8,297 nucleotides of DNA from Candidatus Krumholzibacteriota bacterium (GTDB lineage: Bacteria > Krumholzibacteriota > Krumholzibacteriia > Krumholzibacteriales > Krumholzibacteriaceae): contig JAUWMD010000107.1 in assembly GCA_030613345.1 (NCBI GenBank), forward strand, positions 1 to 8,297, written 5' to 3'. The notes under the pieces are model-generated. The model made no database searches. It saw only the letters and a program-made list of their open reading frames with translations, and had not been told where the DNA came from. Position numbers and translations under genes: made by a program. Positions 5,500 to 8,297 of this stretch are shown here, piece after piece; position 1 is the first letter of the stretch, and the number at the start of each line of letters is the position of its first letter.

Positions 5500-8297
5500 T
5501 CAGACGTACTCTTTCCAGCTCTTTATCTTCAGATCCGATTCCGACCGGCTGCCGAACGCTTCGGTGAAACGCCTGGCGAGTTGAAGGTTGGTGATGAGCG
5601 GTACGTTGAAATCGACCGCGGCGCGCCTGATGAGGTAGTCGTTGTCGAGCTCCTCGCGCTCGATGTTCTTCGGGATGTTGATGACCAGGTCGATCTTCCC
5701 GGCGGCGATATATTCGATCGCACCCGGTCTCTTCTTCGACAGCGGCCAGCGGAGGATCTCCGCCTCTATCCCGTTCCTGCCGAGGAATTCCGCAGTACCG
5801 CGGGTCGCGTAGAGCTTCAGACCGGCATCGGCGAGCACCCTGCCGCTTCCGAGCAGATACGCCTTGCTGTCAATCGGCCCCGTCGAGAGCAATACCGACC
5901 TCTCCGGTATCCTGAACCCCACAGACAGCAGGCTCTTGAGGAAGGCCTCGTTGAAATCGTCACCGAGGCATGCAACCTCTCCGGTCGAGGTCATCTCGAC
6001 ATCGAGGACCGGATCTGAGCCTTTGAGCCTGGTGAACGAGAACTGCGGAGCCTTGACTCCGACGTAGTCAAGATCGACCGCCGACCTGTCGATCCGGGGC
6101 AGGCGCTCGCCCATAATGATCCTCGTCGCGAGATCGATGAAATTCATCCTGAAGACCTTCGAGACGAAGGGGAACGACCGCGAGGCTCGCAGATTGCACT
6201 CGATGACACTCACGTCGTTGTTCACGGCGAGGAACTGTATGTTGAACGGGCCTGTGATGCGAAGGGCCCGGGCGATCTTGCGGGAGATCGTCTTGACCTT
6301 TCTCATCGTCTCGAGGTTCGTCCTCTGCGGCGGGAGCACGAGGGTAGCGTCCCCGGAATGAACGCCTGCGTTCTCGACATGCTCCGATATGGCATAGCAG
6401 TATAGCTCGCCCTCCATACCGACAGCGTCAATGTCGATCTCCTTCGCCCCCGTCACGAATTTCGTGATGACGACGGGATGGTCCCGGTTGATGTCGGACG
6501 CCTTCTCGAGATACTCCTCGAGCTCGGCCCTGCTCAGCGCAACAGACATAGCGGCGCCGCTCAGAACGAAGCTCGGCCTTATCAGCACCGGGTACCCGAT
6601 CCTGTCGGCGAACTCCTCCACTTCCTCGATGTTGGTGAGTTCCTTCCACGGAGGCTGGACGATGCCGAGTTCGTCGAGAAGCCGTGAGAAGAGATGCCTG
6701 TTCTCGGCCCTGTTGATATCATCAGGCGACGTCCCCAGTACGGCGACGCCGTTCTCCGAGAGAGCCGCGGCCATGTTGTTGGGGATCTGCCCTCCCATCG
6801 AGACGATGACTCCCGCGGGGGATTCCTTTTCGCATATGTCGAGCATACGTTCGAGTGTCAGCTCCTCGAAGTAGAGTTTGTCGCAGATATCGTAATCGGT
6901 GCTGACCGTCTCGGGATTGCAGTTGATCATGATCGTACTGTAACCGAGATCAGCCAGTGTCAGGATCGAATTGACGCAGCACCAGTCGAACTCCACGGAC
7001 GACCCGATCCTGTAAGGTCCCCCGCCTATTACGGCCACGCTGTCCTTCGACGAGAGATCGACGTCGTCCGAAGAGCCGTTATATGTGAGGTAAAGATAAT
7101 TCGTCTGCGCCGGATACTCGGCGGCGAGGGTGTCTATCTGCTTAACAACCGGCTCGATCGAAAGGCTCTTTCTCTTCTCCCGCACCTTTCCCTCAACGCA
7201 TCCGGTAAGCCCGGCGATCTGCCTGTCTGAGAATCCCTTTTTCTTCGCCTCCCGGAGCAGGTCCGCCGGAATATCGCCGATCACCGTGCCTGAGAGCTTT
7301 CGTTCCACGTCGACTATGTTGCGTATCTTGCAGAGGAACCACCGGTCCACCCCGGTCAGCGATGCAATCTCTTCGACGGAGCGTCCACGCCTCATCGCCT
7401 CTGCGATCGCGAAGAGCCTCTTGTCGGTGGGTCTTTCGAGCTCTCCGTCAATATCATCGAAGCAGTCGCTGAATCCACAGAGGCCATGCGCACCGACGTC
7501 GAGCATGCGAATCGCCTTCTGCAGGACCTCCTCGAAGCTCCTTCCCATCGCCATCACCTCGCCGACCGACTTCATCTCCGAGCCGAGCGACTCGCTCACA
7601 TTCTTGAACTTCTGGAGATCCCAGCGGGGGTACTTGACAACGATATAATCAAGAGCCGGCTCGAAGCAGGCCGAGGTGCTCTTCGTCACGGCGTTCTCGA
7701 GCTCGGTCAGGCTGCGGCCGAGGGCGAGTTTCGCCGCTATCGCGGCGAGCGGGTAGCCGGTCGCCTTCGAAGCGAGCGCCGAGCTGCGGCTGAGCCTCGC
7801 GTTGACCTCGATGATACGGTAATCTTCCGAGTGCGGATCGAGGGCGTACTGTATGTTGCACTCGCCGACGATGCCCAGGTGCCTGATCACCCTGACCGCT
7901 ATTGAGCGGAGATTGAAATATTCGCAGGCGCTGAGCGTCTGTACCGGCGCAACCACGATACTCTCCCCGGTGTGTATCCCCATCGGGTCGACGTTCTCCA
8001 TCGTGCAGACGACGATACAGTTGTCGCTTTTGTCGCGTACGACCTCGTACTCGACCTCCTTCCATCCCTTGAGGCACTCCTCGACGAGGACCTGGCCTGT
8101 GTGCGAGAGGGCCTTCTGTACCAGGCCGGTCAGCTCCTCTTCATCGCGGGCGATCCCCGATCCCAGGCCGCCGAGCGCGTAGGCGATCCTGCACATCACC
8201 GGATAGCCGACCTCGTTCGCCGCGGCGACCGCTTCATCTACACTCGCGGCTGCCTTCCCGAACGGCGGCTTGAGACCGCTCTCGTCGAGCTTGCGCG
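5500..8297 (-). CDS. carB: Carbamoyl-phosphate synthase large subunit, N terminus outside window
   Basis: The large subunit makes carbamoyl phosphate from bicarbonate, two ATP and ammonia (normally from glutamine via CarA) for pyrimidine and arginine synthesis in the cytoplasm. About 931 residues are visible and the frame runs to the right edge, so the start (roughly 130-140 residues more) lies beyond 8297. Order in visible numbering: rest of ATP-grasp 1 (~33-240; ALGGLGSGIA, GIHTGESIVVAP, metal-site EVNARLSRSSALASKATG), oligomerisation region (~290-400; GVDRWFL), second half from ~417 (GGGPYRIGSSVEFDWC, CNPETVSTDYD), ATP-grasp 2 (RPSFVLSGAAM, EHVENAGVHSGDA, ECNLRASRS), and a C-terminal MGS-like allosteric domain (~795-931; YATRGTAEFL, DLVINIP, YLIRRAAVD). 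Both halves keep their Glu/Asn metal ligands, so it should be active. Wording throughout is of the Bacteroidetes/animal CAD-CPS1 type. carA is not in view, and no terminator is visible after the stop. Confidence 0.98.
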   Translation of the reverse strand, partial: RKLDESGLKPPFGKAAASVDEAVAAANEVGYPVMCRIAYALGGLGSGIARDEEELTGLVQKALSHTGQVLVEECLKGWKEVEYEVVRDKSDNCIVVCTMENVDPMGIHTGESIVVAPVQTLSACEYFNLRSIAVRVIRHLGIVGECNIQYALDPHSEDYRIIEVNARLSRSSALASKATGYPLAAIAAKLALGRSLTELENAVTKSTSACFEPALDYIVVKYPRWDLQKFKNVSESLGSEMKSVGEVMAMGRSFEEVLQKAIRMLDVGAHGLCGFSDCFDDIDGELERPTDKRLFAIAEAMRRGRSVEEIASLTGVDRWFLCKIRNIVDVERKLSGTVIGDIPADLLREAKKKGFSDRQIAGLTGCVEGKVREKRKSLSIEPVVKQIDTLAAEYPAQTNYLYLTYNGSSDDVDLSSKDSVAVIGGGPYRIGSSVEFDWCCVNSILTLADLGYSTIMINCNPETVSTDYDICDKLYFEELTLERMLDICEKESPAGVIVSMGGQIPNNMAAALSENGVAVLGTSPDDINRAENRHLFSRLLDELGIVQPPWKELTNIEEVEEFADRIGYPVLIRPSFVLSGAAMSVALSRAELEEYLEKASDINRDHPVVITKFVTGAKEIDIDAVGMEGELYCYAISEHVENAGVHSGDATLVLPPQRTNLETMRKVKTISRKIARALRITGPFNIQFLAVNNDVSVIECNLRASRSFPFVSKVFRMNFIDLATRIIMGERLPRIDRSAVDLDYVGVKAPQFSFTRLKGSDPVLDVEMTSTGEVACLGDDFNEAFLKSLLSVGFRIPERSVLLSTGPIDSKAYLLGSGRVLADAGLKLYATRGTAEFLGRNGIEAEILRWPLSKKRPGAIEYIAAGKIDLVINIPKNIEREELDNDYLIRRAAVDFNVPLITNLQLARRFTEAFGSRSESDLKIKSWKEYV

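Noticed and set aside
8197..8199. GTG at 8199 as the start of carB
   Set aside because: The frame continues upstream without a stop to the window edge and encodes expected CarB sequence (for example NEVGYPVMCRIAY across this point), so this is an internal Val codon.

Overview
The window looks like part of a moderately high-GC bacterial chromosome, probably from the Fibrobacteres-Chlorobi-Bacteroidetes (FCB) superphylum or a related candidate phylum. Two independent signs suggest this. One is a large secreted repeat protein ending in an NPFNP-type C-terminal sorting domain. The other is a carbamoyl-phosphate synthase large subunit of the type shared by Bacteroidetes and animal CAD/CPS1 rather than the E. 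coli type. Placement to phylum is inference. No mobile element, CRISPR array, tRNA or rRNA is visible, and gene density is high with short gaps.

Left part (1-3137). The 3' end of an unassigned plus-strand gene, with a weak DUF302-like look at its C terminus, ends in a clear intrinsic terminator (655-683). It converges on a minus-strand gene for an 808-residue exported protein. That protein has a signal peptide, eight copies of a ~54-residue repeat with core DGxGGxIIxW, two fibronectin-III-like regions and a C-terminal sorting domain. Upstream of it lies a 189-base divergent control region (3138-3326).

Middle (3327-5391). The divergent plus-strand gene encodes a lipoprotein with a PsbP/DUF1795-like body. 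It converges on a minus-strand GbsR/MarR-type regulator. Upstream of the regulator, in the same orientation, is a stomatin/SPFH (band 7) membrane protein. The regulator has its own promoter-like sequence flanked by a near-perfect inverted repeat, which suggests autoregulation. The stomatin leader carries two more dyads, one of them inside a promoter-like spacer.

Right part (5500-8297). The last ~931 residues of carB lie on the minus strand; the N terminus is beyond the window. The enzyme makes carbamoyl phosphate for pyrimidines and arginine. Its C-terminal regulatory domain resembles animal CPS1 in several positions remembered as N-acetylglutamate contacts.

The four minus-strand genes are separated by gaps with their own control signals, so they look like neighbouring units rather than one tight operon. 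The most interesting items are the operator-like arrangement at the regulator, the regular eight-repeat surface protein, and the CPS1-like allosteric domain. I see no strong evidence for a wholly new system.
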